The notes under the pieces were generated by a model. It was not told where the DNA came from. It was given only the letters and a program-made list of their open reading frames with translations, and did no database searches. From positions 186,001 through 250,000 of the forward strand of contig NZ_JOHO01000004.1 in the NCBI RefSeq assembly GCF_000719705.1: a DNA stretch of 64,000 nt, written 5' to 3'. Numbering within the stretch: the stretch's first letter is position 1; every line of letters starts with the position of its first letter. The position numbers and the translations under genes were made by a program. This document shows positions 35,726 to 49,155 of the stretch, piece after piece. The stretch is from Streptomyces sp. NRRL S-350. Its GTDB lineage: Bacteria; Actinomycetota; Actinomycetes; Streptomycetales; Streptomycetaceae.

Positions 35726-36419
35726 ATGTCCACAGGTGTGCGTCGCGCGCCGGCTGGGCAGAGATCCCGTCGACGGACCCTCCGCCAGTCCACAGCCCGC
35801 GCCGAACAACTGACCGGTGATTCGAAAACCCGGGGCGCGCAAGGCCGTTGTCCACAGGGCGGGTGCCTTCCCGGTCGTCCACAGGCCGGGGCGTCCGGAG
35901 TTATCCAGAATTCATCCACAGGCCGCTCGCCGCTACGCTCTTCCGCGCAGGTCAGGTGCCTGTGGACTTGTGCACAACCGTTGTCCACAGGCTGTGGACA
36001 ATTGACGGGCCGCCAGTGGGCCATCCGGGTTGTCCACCGGTTGTCCCCAGCCCCGGGCCGGTTATCCCCAGGTTGTCCACAGCGGCGTCCACAGTTCGAC
36101 AACCGTGAGCTGGCGTTCATACCCTGGTGTGAAAGGCGTCACGAAAAGTTGACCGGGCCCGGTGGATAACCCGGCCCGAATCTGGGGACAGGGCTGGGGA
36201 TAACCTGTGGATACCCTGAGTGGCCTGTGGGTAACGCTCGGCTGTCCACAGCGGGCCCTGTCCGTCCACAGCCGCCGTCCACACCCACTGTGGACAAAAT
36301 CTGGGGCCTGACCTGCGGAAACGGGGTTATCCACGGTTTCCACAGGCCCTACTACTACCACTACACATTTAGACCGTGGACTTGCTTTCAAAGCAGGTGG
36401 GCGCCGAATCTGTGGACAA
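35726..36419. other. oriC: Chromosomal origin of replication oriC
   Basis: The 933-bp dnaA-dnaN gap has no gene and is packed with DnaA boxes. Perfect TTGTCCACA (or its complement) occurs at 35848-35856, 35981-35989, 35993-36001 (-), 36073-36081, 36289-36297 (-) and 36411-36419 (-). One- or two-mismatch boxes include 35726, 35786, 35875, 35912, 36030, 36041, 36062, 36085, 36161 (-), 36183 (-), 36195 (-), 36206 (-), 36226 (-), 36242, 36262, 36275, 36327 and 36336 (start positions). Boxes on the left run mainly in + orientation, those around 36161-36234 in -. The boxes at 35981 and 35993 face each other as a 21-bp palindrome. This is the streptomycete pattern of about 20 boxes between dnaA and dnaN. 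Confidence 0.96.
36349..36370. promoter_or_regulatory. DnaA-trio-like unwinding element candidate in oriC
   Basis: CTACTACTACCACTAC (36349-36364) followed by ACATTT. On the other strand this reads 3'-GAT GAT GAT GGT GAT G, the form of the B. subtilis DnaA-trio (3'-[G/A]A[T/C] repeats). It begins four bases (GGCC) after two adjoining box-like 9-mers (TTATCCACG 36327, GTTTCCACA 36336). The 26 bases from 36349 contain 16 A/T, high for this DNA. Confidence 0.6.
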
Positions 36420-36601
36420 CCGGGCCCCGACATCTGTTCGGGTTGCCTCCGCCCGTCTGCCCCGTCTGTCGGCGGAGTACGTCAGACTGTCCTTTGCGAC
36501 TGGAAGCGGAGTGGCAGAGCTCGGCGGACAGCCCAACGGACGACCAAGATCAGACGAACCAGAGTGCGAGCGGGAGCGCTCGATCCAGGAGGCGGTTACC
36601 G

Positions 36602-37732
36602 GTGAAGTTCCGGGTGGAGCGTGACGTCCTCGCGGAGGCGGTGGCCTGGGCTGCCCGCAGCCTCCCGGCACGGCCGCCGGTGCCGGTGCTGGCCGGCCTG
36701 CTGCTGACGGCGCAGGAGGGCAGCCTGGCGCTGTCCGGCTTCGACTACGAGGTCTCGGCCCGGGTCGAGCTGGAGGCCGACGTCGAGGAGGCCGGGACGG
36801 TGCTGGTCTCCGGCCGGCTGCTGAACGACATCTCCCGCAACCTCCCCAACAGGCCCGTGGAGATCTCCACCGACGGCCAGCGGGTCAGCGTGGTCTGCGG
36901 CAGCTCCCGCTTCACGCTGCCCACCCTCCCGGTGGACGAGTACCCGGCCCTGCCCCAGATGCCGACCGCCACCGGCACCGTGCCCGGCGACGTCTTCGCC
37001 TCGGCCGTCAGCCAGGCCGCCGTCGCCGCCGGCCGGGACGACACCCTCCCGGTGCTCACCGGTGTCCGGGTCGAGATCGAGGGCGACCGGATCACCCTGG
37101 CCGCCACCGACCGCTACCGCTTCGCCGTCCGCGACCTGCTGTGGAAGCCCGAGCAGTCGGACATCTCCGCGGTCGCCCTGGTCCCCGCCAAGACCCTGCA
37201 GGACATCGCCAAGTCCCTGGGCAGCGGCGACAGCGTCTCCATCGCGCTCTCCTCGGGCGGCGCGGGCGAGGGCCTGATCGGTTTCGAGGGCGCCGGCCGC
37301 CGGACCACCACCCGGCTGCTGGAGGGCGAGTTCCCCAAGTTCCGCAGCCTCTTCCCGACCGAGTTCAGCGCCGTCGCCGCGATCCAGACCCAGCCCTTCC
37401 TGGAGGCGCTCAAGCGCGTCTCGCTGGTCGCCGAGCGCAACACCCCGGTCCGCCTCAACTTCGAGCAGGGCGTGCTGACCCTGGAGGCCGGCTCGGGCGA
37501 CGACGCCCAGGCCACCGAGCGGATCGAGGCCGACCTCGAGGGCGACGACATCTCGATCGCCTTCAACCCGGGCTACCTGGAGGAGGGCCTCAAGGCCATC
37601 GACTCCGCCTACGCCCAGCTCAGCTTCACCACCCCGACCAAGCCCGCGCTGCTCAGCGGCAAGGTCGCGGTGGACGCCGAGGAGGACAAGGCCTACCAGT
37701 ACCTGATCATGCCGGTCCGCCTCTCCGGCTGA
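36602..37732 (+). CDS. dnaN: DNA polymerase III beta sliding clamp
   Basis: 376 residues from GTG 36602 (VKFRVERDVLAEAVAWAARSL), with AGGAGG 9 bases upstream. The three clamp domains are visible through RPPVPVLAGLLL, SRFTLPTLPVDEYPALP and VLTGVRVEIEGDRITLAATDRYR, and the C-terminus ends YQYLIMPVRLSG, the canonical dnaN end. It tethers polymerase to DNA. A longer frame runs back into oriC and is rejected because it lacks homology. It is followed by a 20-bp-armed inverted repeat carrying DnaA-box-like ends. Confidence 0.97.
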   Translation: MKFRVERDVLAEAVAWAARSLPARPPVPVLAGLLLTAQEGSLALSGFDYEVSARVELEADVEEAGTVLVSGRLLNDISRNLPNRPVEISTDGQRVSVVCGSSRFTLPTLPVDEYPALPQMPTATGTVPGDVFASAVSQAAVAAGRDDTLPVLTGVRVEIEGDRITLAATDRYRFAVRDLLWKPEQSDISAVALVPAKTLQDIAKSLGSGDSVSIALSSGGAGEGLIGFEGAGRRTTTRLLEGEFPKFRSLFPTEFSAVAAIQTQPFLEALKRVSLVAERNTPVRLNFEQGVLTLEAGSGDDAQATERIEADLEGDDISIAFNPGYLEEGLKAIDSAYAQLSFTTPTKPALLSGKVAVDAEEDKAYQYLIMPVRLSG

Positions 37733-37781
37733 TCCCGCCCCACCCGAGAGCACCCGCCCGTCCGCGCGGACGGCCACGTAA

Positions 37782-37826
37782 ACGTCCACAGGCTGTGCAC
37801 ACCCGCTGTGCACAGCCTGTGGACGT
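37782..37826. repeat. Perfect 20-bp inverted repeat tipped with DnaA-box-like 9-mers (dnaN terminator)
   Basis: The left arm is 37782-37801 (ACGTCCACAGGCTGTGCACA), the loop CCCGC, and the right arm 37807-37826 is its exact complement. Each outer end is ACGTCCACA, two changes from the consensus box, and each inner end is TGTGCACA. As RNA it is a strong terminator; as DNA it could bind DnaA. Confidence 0.85.
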
Positions 37827-37937
37827 CTCCCCCGGTCGGCCCGACCGCACGCGGACGCCGGTGCTCCAGCGCGTAGGCTCAAGGCGTGCGGCAACGGCGC
37901 CGCCGGCAGGCACGTCACCACAGGTAAGGACTTGGTC

Positions 37938-38813
37938 ATGGAGCTCGGCCTCATCGGTCTCGGCAAGATGGGCGGCAACATGCGCGAGCGGATCCGCCGC
38001 GCCGGCCACACCGTCATCGGCTACGACCGCAATCCGGACATCTCCGACGTCGAGAGCCTGCAGGAACTCGTCACCAAGCTGCAGGGCCCGCGCGTGGTCT
38101 GGGTGATGGTCCCGGCCGGCGCCGCCACCCAGGCGACCGTCGACGAGCTCGCCGAGCTGCTCTCCCCCGGCGACGTGGTGGTCGACGGCGGCAACTCGCG
38201 CTGGACCGACGACGTCAAGCACGCCGAGGCGCTGGCCGCGAAGGGCATCGGCTTCGTCGACTGCGGCGTCTCCGGCGGCGTCTGGGGCCTGGAGAACGGC
38301 TACGCCCTGATGTACGGCGGCGACGCCGAGCACGTCGCCCGGGTGCAGCCCGTCTTCGACTCGCTCAAGCCCGAGGGCGACTTCGGCTCGGTGCACGCGG
38401 GCGCGGTGGGCGCCGGCCACTTCGCCAAGATGGTCCACAACGGCATCGAGTACGCGATGATGCAGGCCTTCGCCGAGGGCTGGGAGCTGCTGGAGGCCGC
38501 CCCCGAGGTCACCGACGTGCGCGAGGTCTTCCGCAGCTGGCAGGAGGGCACCGTCATCCGCTCCTGGCTGCTGGACCTGGCCGTCCGCGCCCTGGACGAG
38601 GACGAGCACCTGGCCAAGCTGCGCGGCTGGGCCGCCGACTCCGGCGAGGGCCGCTGGACCGTCGAGGCCGCGATCGACCACGCCGTGCCGCTGCCGGCGA
38701 TCACCGCCTCGCTGTTCGCCCGCTTCGCCTCCCGTCAGGACGACTCGCCGCAGATGAAGATGATCGCCGCGCTGCGCAACCAGTTCGGCGGCCACGCGGT
38801 CGAGTCCAAGTAA
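37938..38813 (+). CDS. gnd: 6-phosphogluconate dehydrogenase, short NAD-type (decarboxylating)
   Basis: 291 residues. The N-terminal Rossmann motif [21 protein letters not shown] is followed by [12 protein letters not shown] and the substrate-binding [31 protein letters not shown] supplies the catalytic Lys and Asn. It is much shorter than the 470-residue enzyme and matches the short bacterial type. It oxidises 6-phosphogluconate to ribulose-5-phosphate. The ATG at 37938 is preferred over TTG 37932. Its place between dnaN and recF is a regular feature of streptomycetes and nearby actinobacteria, and has no obvious link to replication. Confidence 0.93.
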   Translation: MELGLIGLGKMGGNMRERIRRAGHTVIGYDRNPDISDVESLQELVTKLQGPRVVWVMVPAGAATQATVDELAELLSPGDVVVDGGNSRWTDDVKHAEALAAKGIGFVDCGVSGGVWGLENGYALMYGGDAEHVARVQPVFDSLKPEGDFGSVHAGAVGAGHFAKMVHNGIEYAMMQAFAEGWELLEAAPEVTDVREVFRSWQEGTVIRSWLLDLAVRALDEDEHLAKLRGWAADSGEGRWTVEAAIDHAVPLPAITASLFARFASRQDDSPQMKMIAALRNQFGGHAVESK

Positions 38814-38853
38814 CCGACGGTCCATCCACAGAAGGCGGGCGCAGTCCACAGCC

Positions 38854-39987
38854 ATGCACGTCGCGCACCTGTCGCTCGCCGACTTCCGGTCGTACGCCCG
38901 GGCCGAGGTTCCCCTCGACCCGGGCGTGACGGCCTTCGTCGGGCCCAACGGCCAGGGCAAGACCAACCTGGTCGAGGCGATCGGCTACGTGGCCACCCTG
39001 GGCAGCCACCGGGTCGCCACCGACACCCCGCTGATCAGGCTGGGCGCCGAGCGGGCGGTGGTCCGCACCTCGGTGGTGGACCGCGGCCGCTCCACCCTGA
39101 TCGAGCTGGAGCTCACCCCGGGCAAGGCCAACCGGGCCCGGATCAACCGCTCCGACAACGTCCGGCCCCGTGACGTGCTGGGCCTGCTGCGCACCGTGCT
39201 GTTCGCCCCGGAGGACCTCAGCCTGGTCAAGGGCGACCCCGGCGAGCGCCGGCGCTTCCTGGACGAGCTGCTGACCGCCCGCGCGCCCCGGCTGGCCGGC
39301 GTGCGGCAGGACTACGAGCGGGTGCTCAAGCAGCGCAACGCCCTGCTGAAGACCGCCGCGATGGCCCGCCGGGCCGGTGGCGGCAAGGGCGCCGACCTCT
39401 CCACCCTGGAGGTCTGGGACGGCCATCTGGCGCGCGCCGGGGCCGAGTTGACGGCCTTCAGGATCCAGCTGGCGGCCGCCCTGCAGCCGCTGGTGACGGC
39501 CGCTTACGGACAGCTGGCCCCCGGTGGCGGCGAGACCGTCCTGGAGTACCGCAGCTCCTTCGAGGGCGAGTTGCCGACCAGCCGCGAGCAGGCCGAGGAG
39601 CAGTTGCTGGGGGCGCTGCAGGCGATCCGCAAGCAGGAGGTCGAGCGCGGGATCACCCTGGTCGGTCCGCACCGGGACGAGCTGGTGCTCAAGCTCGGCC
39701 CGCTGCCCGCCAAGGGCTACGCCAGCCACGGCGAGTCCTGGTCGTTCGCGCTCGCCCTGCGGCTGGCCTCGTACGAACTGCTGCGCGCCGACGGCGGCGA
39801 GCCGGTGCTGATCCTGGACGACGTGTTCGCCGAGCTGGACGCCGCCCGCCGGGACCGGCTGGCCGAGCTGGTGGCCGACGGCGAGCAGGTGCTGGTCACG
39901 GCCGCCGTCGCCGAGGACGTGCCGAAGGCGCTCGCCGGCGCCCGGTTCGCGGTCTCGGACGGCGCGGTGCGCCGGGTCGACGCCTGA
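38854..39987 (+). CDS. recF: DNA replication and repair protein RecF
   Basis: 377 residues. Walker A is [14 protein letters not shown] near 30-43. The ABC-type signature region is [21 protein letters not shown], and Walker B is [13 protein letters not shown] near 316. It acts at ssDNA gaps with RecO/RecR to load Rec[15 protein letters not shown] at the start is canonical. Two box-like 9-mers (CCATCCACA 38822, CAGTCCACA 38842) lie in the 40 bp before the ATG. Confidence 0.96.
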   Translation: MHVAHLSLADFRSYARAEVPLDPGVTAFVGPNGQGKTNLVEAIGYVATLGSHRVATDTPLIRLGAERAVVRTSVVDRGRSTLIELELTPGKANRARINRSDNVRPRDVLGLLRTVLFAPEDLSLVKGDPGERRRFLDELLTARAPRLAGVRQDYERVLKQRNALLKTAAMARRAGGGKGADLSTLEVWDGHLARAGAELTAFRIQLAAALQPLVTAAYGQLAPGGGETVLEYRSSFEGELPTSREQAEEQLLGALQAIRKQEVERGITLVGPHRDELVLKLGPLPAKGYASHGESWSFALALRLASYELLRADGGEPVLILDDVFAELDAARRDRLAELVADGEQVLVTAAVAEDVPKALAGARFAVSDGAVRRVDA

Positions 39988-40108
39988 GCCCGCACCCGCC
40001 CCGCGACCACCGCCCCCGCCCGGCGCGGCCGGGTGCTCCCGTACGCTGGACGGCTCGGCGGTCGCGCGGTCGCGCCCGTCGTCCACAGGCTGGGGAAAGG
40101 ACATCGCC

Positions 40109-40657
40109 GTGAGCGAGCGGGCGGACGCTGAGCACTCCCTCCCCGGGCCCGGCGCCCCCGCGCCGACCGGCGCCGACCTCGCCCGCTCCGCGCTCCGGGC
40201 GGCCCGCGCCCAGGCCCGCCAGCGCGGCGAGCAGGTCCGGGAGAAGCGCGAGGCGAAGCGGCACGGCCTGCGCAGCGGTGCCCGCTCGGACGGCCGCGAC
40301 CCGGTCCCGCTGGGTGCGGCGCTGAACCGGCTGCTGACCGAGCGCGGCTGGGAGTCATCGGCCGCCGTCGGCGGAGTGATGGGCCGCTGGCCGCAGATCG
40401 TCGGCCCCGACATCGCCGCGCACTGCCACCCCTCCTCCTACGACGAGGCCGCCGCGGTGCTCACCGTGCAGTGCGACTCCACCGCCTGGGCCACCCAACT
40501 GCGTTGGCTGGCGCGGCAGTTGGTGGCACGTCTGAACCACGAGCTGGGCCACGGCACGGTCCGGACCATCAAGGTGCTGGGCCCGGCGGCGCCCGCCCGG
40601 GGCTACGGCCGGCTGCGGGCGCCGGGGAGCAAGGGGCCGGGCGACACCTGGGGGTGA
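40109..40657 (+). CDS. dciA: DUF721/DciA-family protein, probable replicative helicase-associated factor
   Basis: 182 residues. A basic N-terminal helix-rich part (ARAQARQRGEQVREKREAKRHG) precedes the DUF721 domain (about 70-165) with WPQIVGPDIAAHCHP, VLTVQCDSTAWATQLRWLARQL and IKVLGPA. DUF721 was identified as DciA, an ancestral partner that loads or handles DnaB helicase where DnaC/DnaI is absent. The recF-dciA-gyrB position is standard in actinobacteria. The GTG at 40109 has GGGGAAAGGACATCGCC upstream. A TCGTCCACA box-like 9-mer lies at 40079. Confidence 0.88.
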   Translation: MSERADAEHSLPGPGAPAPTGADLARSALRAARAQARQRGEQVREKREAKRHGLRSGARSDGRDPVPLGAALNRLLTERGWESSAAVGGVMGRWPQIVGPDIAAHCHPSSYDEAAAVLTVQCDSTAWATQLRWLARQLVARLNHELGHGTVRTIKVLGPAAPARGYGRLRAPGSKGPGDTWG

Positions 40658-42930
<2,273 letters not shown>

Positions 42931-42985
42931 CGCCTGCACCCAGGCCCCGCACGTACCAGTCCGCGTGAAAGGAAACTGACCACCA

Positions 42986-45598
<2,613 letters not shown>

Positions 45599-45611
45599 GC
45601 CGAACCGCGAG

Positions 45612-45652
45612 CCGGTGTCGCCGCGTCCACCCAGTGGGCGCGGTGACACCGG
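45612..45652 (+). terminator. Terminator after gyrA
   Basis: CCGGTGTC (45612-45619) pairs with GACACCGG (45645-45652), and internal CCGCG (45621) pairs with CGCGG (45639). Confidence 0.75.
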
Positions 45653-45748
45653 ACGCCGACCAGTTCCGGGCAATCCCGCCGGGCGCTGGATGACGAGTGA
45701 CGAAGCAGGGCGGCGCCGCCGTCCTGGTGGGAAGTGCGGGAGGACCAG

Positions 45749-46483
45749 GTGAGTGGAGCCACGGGTGCTGCGGGAGGGACCTCCGGCGGCCGTCCGGGCG
45801 CGCAGGGCGGGGGTTCGTACGGCGTCCCGCAGCCGCCGACCGAGCACTCGGCCGCGTCCACCTCGCTGATGCCGCAGGCCGGCGGCGCGGGTCAGAGCGG
45901 CGCGACCTACGGCGGCCAGACGCCCCCGCCGCCGAGCGGCCCGGCGTCCGCCCCGGGCGGCTTCTCGCCGCCGACCACGTACGCCAAGGGGCAGCCGACC
46001 CCGGCCCGGGGCACCCGGACCGCCGGCAACACCCCGCCCGGCGGCACCCCCGTGCCCGGGGCGCCGCGCCGCCCCGCGGCCGCGCCCGCGGCCGGCGGCG
46101 TCGGCCTCGGCCGGACCCGCAAGGCCCGGCTCCGGGTGACCAAGGTCGACCCGTGGTCCGTGATGAAGGTCAGCTTCCTGCTGTCGCTGGCCGTCGGCAT
46201 CATCCTCATCGTGGCCGCGGCCGTGCTGTGGATGACGCTGGACTCGCTCGGCGTCTTCGACTCGCTGACCAAGACCCTCAAGGACGTCACGGGCTCCGAC
46301 ACCACCGGCGGCCTCAACCTGATGGACTACGTCGGCTTCGGCAAGGTGATGACCTTCACCGCGCTGATCGCCGTGGTCGACGTCGTCCTGCTGACCGCGC
46401 TGTCCACCCTCTCCGCGTTCATCTACAACGCGGCGGCCGGCTTCACCGGCGGCGTCGAGCTGACGCTGGCCGAGGAGGACTGA
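45749..46483 (+). CDS. DUF3566 membrane protein
   Basis: About 244 residues. Residues 1-130 are Gly/Pro/Thr-rich and disordered. The DUF3566 domain follows: RVTKVDPWSVMKVSFLLSLAVGIILIVAAAVLWMTLDSLGVF, then MDYVGFGKVMTFTALIAVVDVVLLTALSTLSAFIYNAAAGFTGG, giving two membrane helices. It invariably follows gyrA in actinobacteria (Rv0007 type), with roles in cell-division or envelope complexes proposed in mycobacteria. GTG 45749 has GGGAGGA upstream; GTG 45734 is an alternative start. Confidence 0.9.
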   Translation: MSGATGAAGGTSGGRPGAQGGGSYGVPQPPTEHSAASTSLMPQAGGAGQSGATYGGQTPPPPSGPASAPGGFSPPTTYAKGQPTPARGTRTAGNTPPGGTPVPGAPRRPAAAPAAGGVGLGRTRKARLRVTKVDPWSVMKVSFLLSLAVGIILIVAAAVLWMTLDSLGVFDSLTKTLKDVTGSDTTGGLNLMDYVGFGKVMTFTALIAVVDVVLLTALSTLSAFIYNAAAGFTGGVELTLAEED

Positions 46484-46534
46484 TCCCGGCCGGATCCTGA
46501 TCCCCGGTCAGTTCGCCGTCCACGGACGGAATGT

Positions 46535-46571
46535 ACGGGCCCCACCGGCTGTTGCAGCCGGTGGGGCCCGT
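46535..46571. terminator. Terminator after the DUF3566 gene
   Basis: Perfect 17-bp stem ACGGGCCCCACCGGCTG / CAGCCGGTGGGGCCCGT with a 3-base loop, 52 bp after the stop. Confidence 0.88.
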
Positions 46572-46741
46572 CGGCATTTCGGGTGACAGCCGGCACCCCG
46601 CGGCGTGCCGCCCGGAAGCGGGTCGGACGCGGTGGGATTAGCTGGGTGGCGCCCGTTCCGCGCCTGGGAGTGCCGCAGGCCGCCCCCGGTCCGCCCGACC
46701 GGGCCGGTTGAGTTCGCAGGACGACTGGACGGAGGCGCGCG

Positions 46742-48136
46742 GTGGCGAAGCTCGCAGGTCAACTGGTCGAGGCCCTGGACGGGCTGTTGGGGGTGCCGGT
46801 ACCGCTGCGGGTACAGGCCTGGGACGGCAGCACCGCCGGGCCGCCGGAGGCCCCCGCCATCGTCCTGCGCAACCGTCGGGCGCTGCGCCGCCTGCTCTGG
46901 CAGCCGGGCGAGCTTGGCCTGGCCCGGGCCTACGTCGCGGGGGACTTGGAGATCGCCCCCGGCACCGACCTCTACGAGGTGCTCTCGGTCGTCGGCCGGT
47001 TCGCCGAGCGGCCGGAGATCCGCACCCTGGACCTCGGGCCGCGCGTCGTCCTGGGCGCCAAGGGCCGCCGGGCCCTCGCGGCAGCCCTGCGCGCGGGGGC
47101 GATCGGCCCCCGGCCGGCCCCGCCCCGGGAAGAGGTCCGCAAGGTCGGCGGGCGGCTGCACAGCCGCAGCCGGGACCGCGCCGCCATCAGCCACCACTAC
47201 GACGTCGGGAACGACTTCTACGGCCTCGTGCTGGGCCCCTCGATGGTCTACTCGTGCGCCTACTGGACGCCGGAGGCCAAGAGCCTGGAGGCCGCCCAGG
47301 AAGCCAAACTCGACCTCATCTGCCGCAAGCTCGGCCTGCGGCCCGGAATGCGGCTGCTGGACGTCGGCAGCGGCTGGGGATCGCTCCTGCTGCACGCGGC
47401 CGAGCACTACGGCGTCACCGCGGTCGGTGTCTCCATCTCCCGGGAACAGGTCGCGCTGGCCCGCACCCGGGTCGAGGAGGCCGGTCTGGCCGACCGGGTC
47501 GAGGTCAGGCTCCAGGACTACCGGGAGATCACCGACGGGCCGTTCGACGCGATCTCCAGCGTCGGCATGGCCGAGCACGTCGGCTCCGAGCAGTACCGGG
47601 TCTACGCCGAGGGCCTGTACCGGCTGCTGACGCCCGGCGGCCGGCTCCTCAACCACCAGATCGCCCGCCGCCCCGACCACCCCGGCGAGCCGCACCGCAC
47701 CAGCCCCTTCATCGACCGCTACGTCTTCCCCGACGGCGAGCTCTCCCCCGTCGGTTCCACCGTGGCCCGGCTGGAGGAGGCCGGCTTCGAGGTCCGGGAC
47801 GTCGAGGCGCTGCGCGAGCACTACGGGCTGACGCTGCGCGAGTGGGTGGCCAACCTCGAGGCGCACTGGACGGAGGCGGTCCGGCTGGTCGGCCGCGGCC
47901 GGGCGAGGGTCTGGCGGCTGTACATGGCCGCCTCCGCGCTCGCCTTCGAGCAGAACCGGATCGGGATCAACCAGGTCCTCGCCGTCCGCAGCACCGACGA
48001 CGGCGCGGCCGGCCTCCCGCAGACCCGCCAGGAATGGCTGCTGCGCCCGGCCGCCGGCACGCCGCAGCCGGTCGACGGGTTCGGTGCCGCAGCGCCGGTC
48101 GGGCCGGATTTGGGGGATCGGCGGTCGGTCCGCTAA
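46742..48136 (+). CDS. Cyclopropane-fatty-acyl-phospholipid synthase-like SAM methyltransferase
   Basis: 464 residues. The SAM-binding site is MRLLDVGSGWGSLLLHAAEHYG near 202-223. SHHYDVGNDFYGLVLGPSMVYSCAYW and EAQEAKLDLIC-like stretches before it are hallmarks of CFA synthases, as are SVGMAEHVG and the C-terminal NLEAHWTEA. It would transfer a methylene or methyl group to unsaturated lipid acyl chains. The N-terminal ~130 residues are the extra domain of CFA-type rather than mycolic-acid-type enzymes. GTG 46742 has CGGAGG upstream. The TAA stop lies 16 bp before tRNA-Ile, and TAATCT overlapping it could be the tRNA -10 element. Confidence 0.9.
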   Translation: MAKLAGQLVEALDGLLGVPVPLRVQAWDGSTAGPPEAPAIVLRNRRALRRLLWQPGELGLARAYVAGDLEIAPGTDLYEVLSVVGRFAERPEIRTLDLGPRVVLGAKGRRALAAALRAGAIGPRPAPPREEVRKVGGRLHSRSRDRAAISHHYDVGNDFYGLVLGPSMVYSCAYWTPEAKSLEAAQEAKLDLICRKLGLRPGMRLLDVGSGWGSLLLHAAEHYGVTAVGVSISREQVALARTRVEEAGLADRVEVRLQDYREITDGPFDAISSVGMAEHVGSEQYRVYAEGLYRLLTPGGRLLNHQIARRPDHPGEPHRTSPFIDRYVFPDGELSPVGSTVARLEEAGFEVRDVEALREHYGLTLREWVANLEAHWTEAVRLVGRGRARVWRLYMAASALAFEQNRIGINQVLAVRSTDDGAAGLPQTRQEWLLRPAAGTPQPVDGFGAAAPVGPDLGDRRSVR

Positions 48137-48152
48137 TCTTTCAGTGCGGCGA

Positions 48153-48226
48153 GGGCCTATAGCTCAGACGGTTAGAGCGCTTCCCTGATAAGGAAGAGGC
48201 CACAGGTTCAAGTCCTGTTAGGCCCA
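48153..48226 (+). tRNA. tRNA-Ile(GAT), copy 1
   Basis: 74 nt. The acceptor stem GGGCCTA pairs with TAGGCCC, with A73 as discriminator. The anticodon arm CTTCCCTGATAAGGAAG carries GAT, and the T-arm is CAGGTTCAAGTCCTG. The sequence after A73 happens to read CCA. A terminator follows. It is identical to copy 2. Confidence 0.97.
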
Positions 48227-48232
48227 CCACCG

Positions 48233-48267
48233 CGAAGGCCCCGGAGTGATCCACTCCGGGGCCTTCG
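48233..48267 (+). terminator. Terminator of tRNA-Ile copy 1
   Basis: Perfect 16-bp stem CGAAGGCCCCGGAGTG / CACTCCGGGGCCTTCG with loop ATC, followed by ACGTTTTCG. Confidence 0.88.
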
Positions 48268-48314
48268 ACGTTTTCGCGGATCGGGCTGGTTCCGGTACGC
48301 TCTCTGTTCGGCGA

Positions 48315-48388
48315 GGGCCTATAGCTCAGACGGTTAGAGCGCTTCCCTGATAAGGAAGAGGCCACAGGTTCAAGTCCTGTTAGGCCCA
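48315..48388 (+). tRNA. tRNA-Ile(GAT), copy 2
   Basis: 74 nt, identical to the gene 162 bp upstream, anticodon GAT, no encoded CCA. A TACGCT hexamer at 48296-48301 may be its own -10. Confidence 0.97.
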
Positions 48389-48394
48389 CCTCCC

Positions 48395-48429
48395 CGAAGG
48401 GCCCGGAGTGATCCACTCCGGGCCCTTCG
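48395..48429 (+). terminator. Terminator of tRNA-Ile copy 2
   Basis: Perfect 16-bp stem CGAAGGGCCCGGAGTG / CACTCCGGGCCCTTCG with loop ATC. It differs from the copy-1 hairpin by a single compensated base pair (GGCCCC versus GGGCCC). Confidence 0.88.
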
Positions 48430-48756
48430 TCGTCCTCCGGGGAGGCGGGCGTGGCGGACCGGACGCGGTCGCCGGACGGCCCGGGAGGTCGGGCCGGGGC
48501 GGGGTTTCCCGGGCGGGTCGTGCGCGGGCGGCCCGCCTGCCAGGAGGTGCGGCGTCAATCCTCGGACCGCGCCGCCGGGTTGGCCGCACCGGTGGCTGGT
48601 CACGATTGGGATACCGGTGTGTATCATCGGCCGCAAGGGCAGTCTGGCACCCGGCCGCCCGTTCGCGCTCGAAACACAACTGGACTCGTCGGCCCGGTCA
48701 CTCCGGCCGGTTCCCGGCTCTTGAGTCCACCAACGCAAGAAGGACGAGGTCCCGCG
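48430..48756 (+). other. Intergenic region before the DLW-39 gene
   Basis: There is no gene or RNA that I can support. A locally AT-richer TGTGTATCATC around 48618-48628 could be an extended -10 for the micro-protein gene, but no -35 is evident. Confidence 0.4.
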
Positions 48757-48885
48757 GTGAAGAAGCTTCTCCTGGTCGCCCTGGTCGCCCTCGGCGGCTT
48801 CTTTGTCTACCGTCAGGTCCAGGCGGACCGCGCCGAGCAGGACCTGTGGACCGAGGCCACCGACCCGGTCCCGGCCGGTCGCTGA
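48757..48885 (+). CDS. DLW-39 family micro-protein
   Basis: 42 residues from GTG 48757: MKKLLLVALVALGGFFVYRQ, then RAEQDLWTEATDPV. A single membrane helix or uncleaved signal is followed by the DLW motif that names this actinobacterial family. Function unknown. AGAAGGACGAGG lies upstream. It sits between tRNA-Ile and tRNA-Ala, its usual place. It is easily missed because of its size. Confidence 0.88.
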   Translation: MKKLLLVALVALGGFFVYRQVQADRAEQDLWTEATDPVPAGR

Positions 48886-48918
48886 GCCTCCGGGCGATCT
48901 GACGATCGACGGTCTTCG

Positions 48919-48940
48919 GAGGCGCCGACCGGCGCCTCCC
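48919..48940 (+). terminator. Terminator of the DLW-39 gene
   Basis: Perfect 10-bp inverted repeat GGAGGCGCCG / CGGCGCCTCC separated by AC, 33 bp after the stop. Confidence 0.75.
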
Positions 48941-49073
48941 GGGCCGGCCGGGCCCGGTCGACCGACCGGTCCCGGCCGGTTCCCCCCGGGAATGGCACTG
49001 TCCGGGGGGACGGCGCTTGGAAAGGCGCCGGACCCGGTACGCTAGTGCCCGTCGGCACGCGCGGTGCCTTCGA

Positions 49074-49146
49074 GGGGCATTAGCTCAGTTGGTAGAGCGC
49101 TGCCTTTGCAAGGCAGATGTCAGGAGTTCGAGTCTCCTATGCTCCA
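49074..49146 (+). tRNA. tRNA-Ala(TGC)
   Basis: 73 nt. The acceptor GGGGCAT pairs with ATGCTCC (one G-T pair), with A73 and no encoded CCA. The anticodon arm CTGCCTTTGCAAGGCAG carries TGC, and the T-arm is AGGAGTTCGAGTCTCCT. CCGGTACGCT upstream (TACGCT 49038-49043) resembles the motif before tRNA-Ile copy 2. Confidence 0.97.
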
Positions 49147-49155
49147 CAGCGCCGA

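Noticed and set aside
37938..38813. 6-phosphogluconate dehydrogenase as a truncated gene
   Set aside because: It is short compared with the 470-residue enzyme, but all motifs including the catalytic Lys are present and the length fits the short bacterial type.
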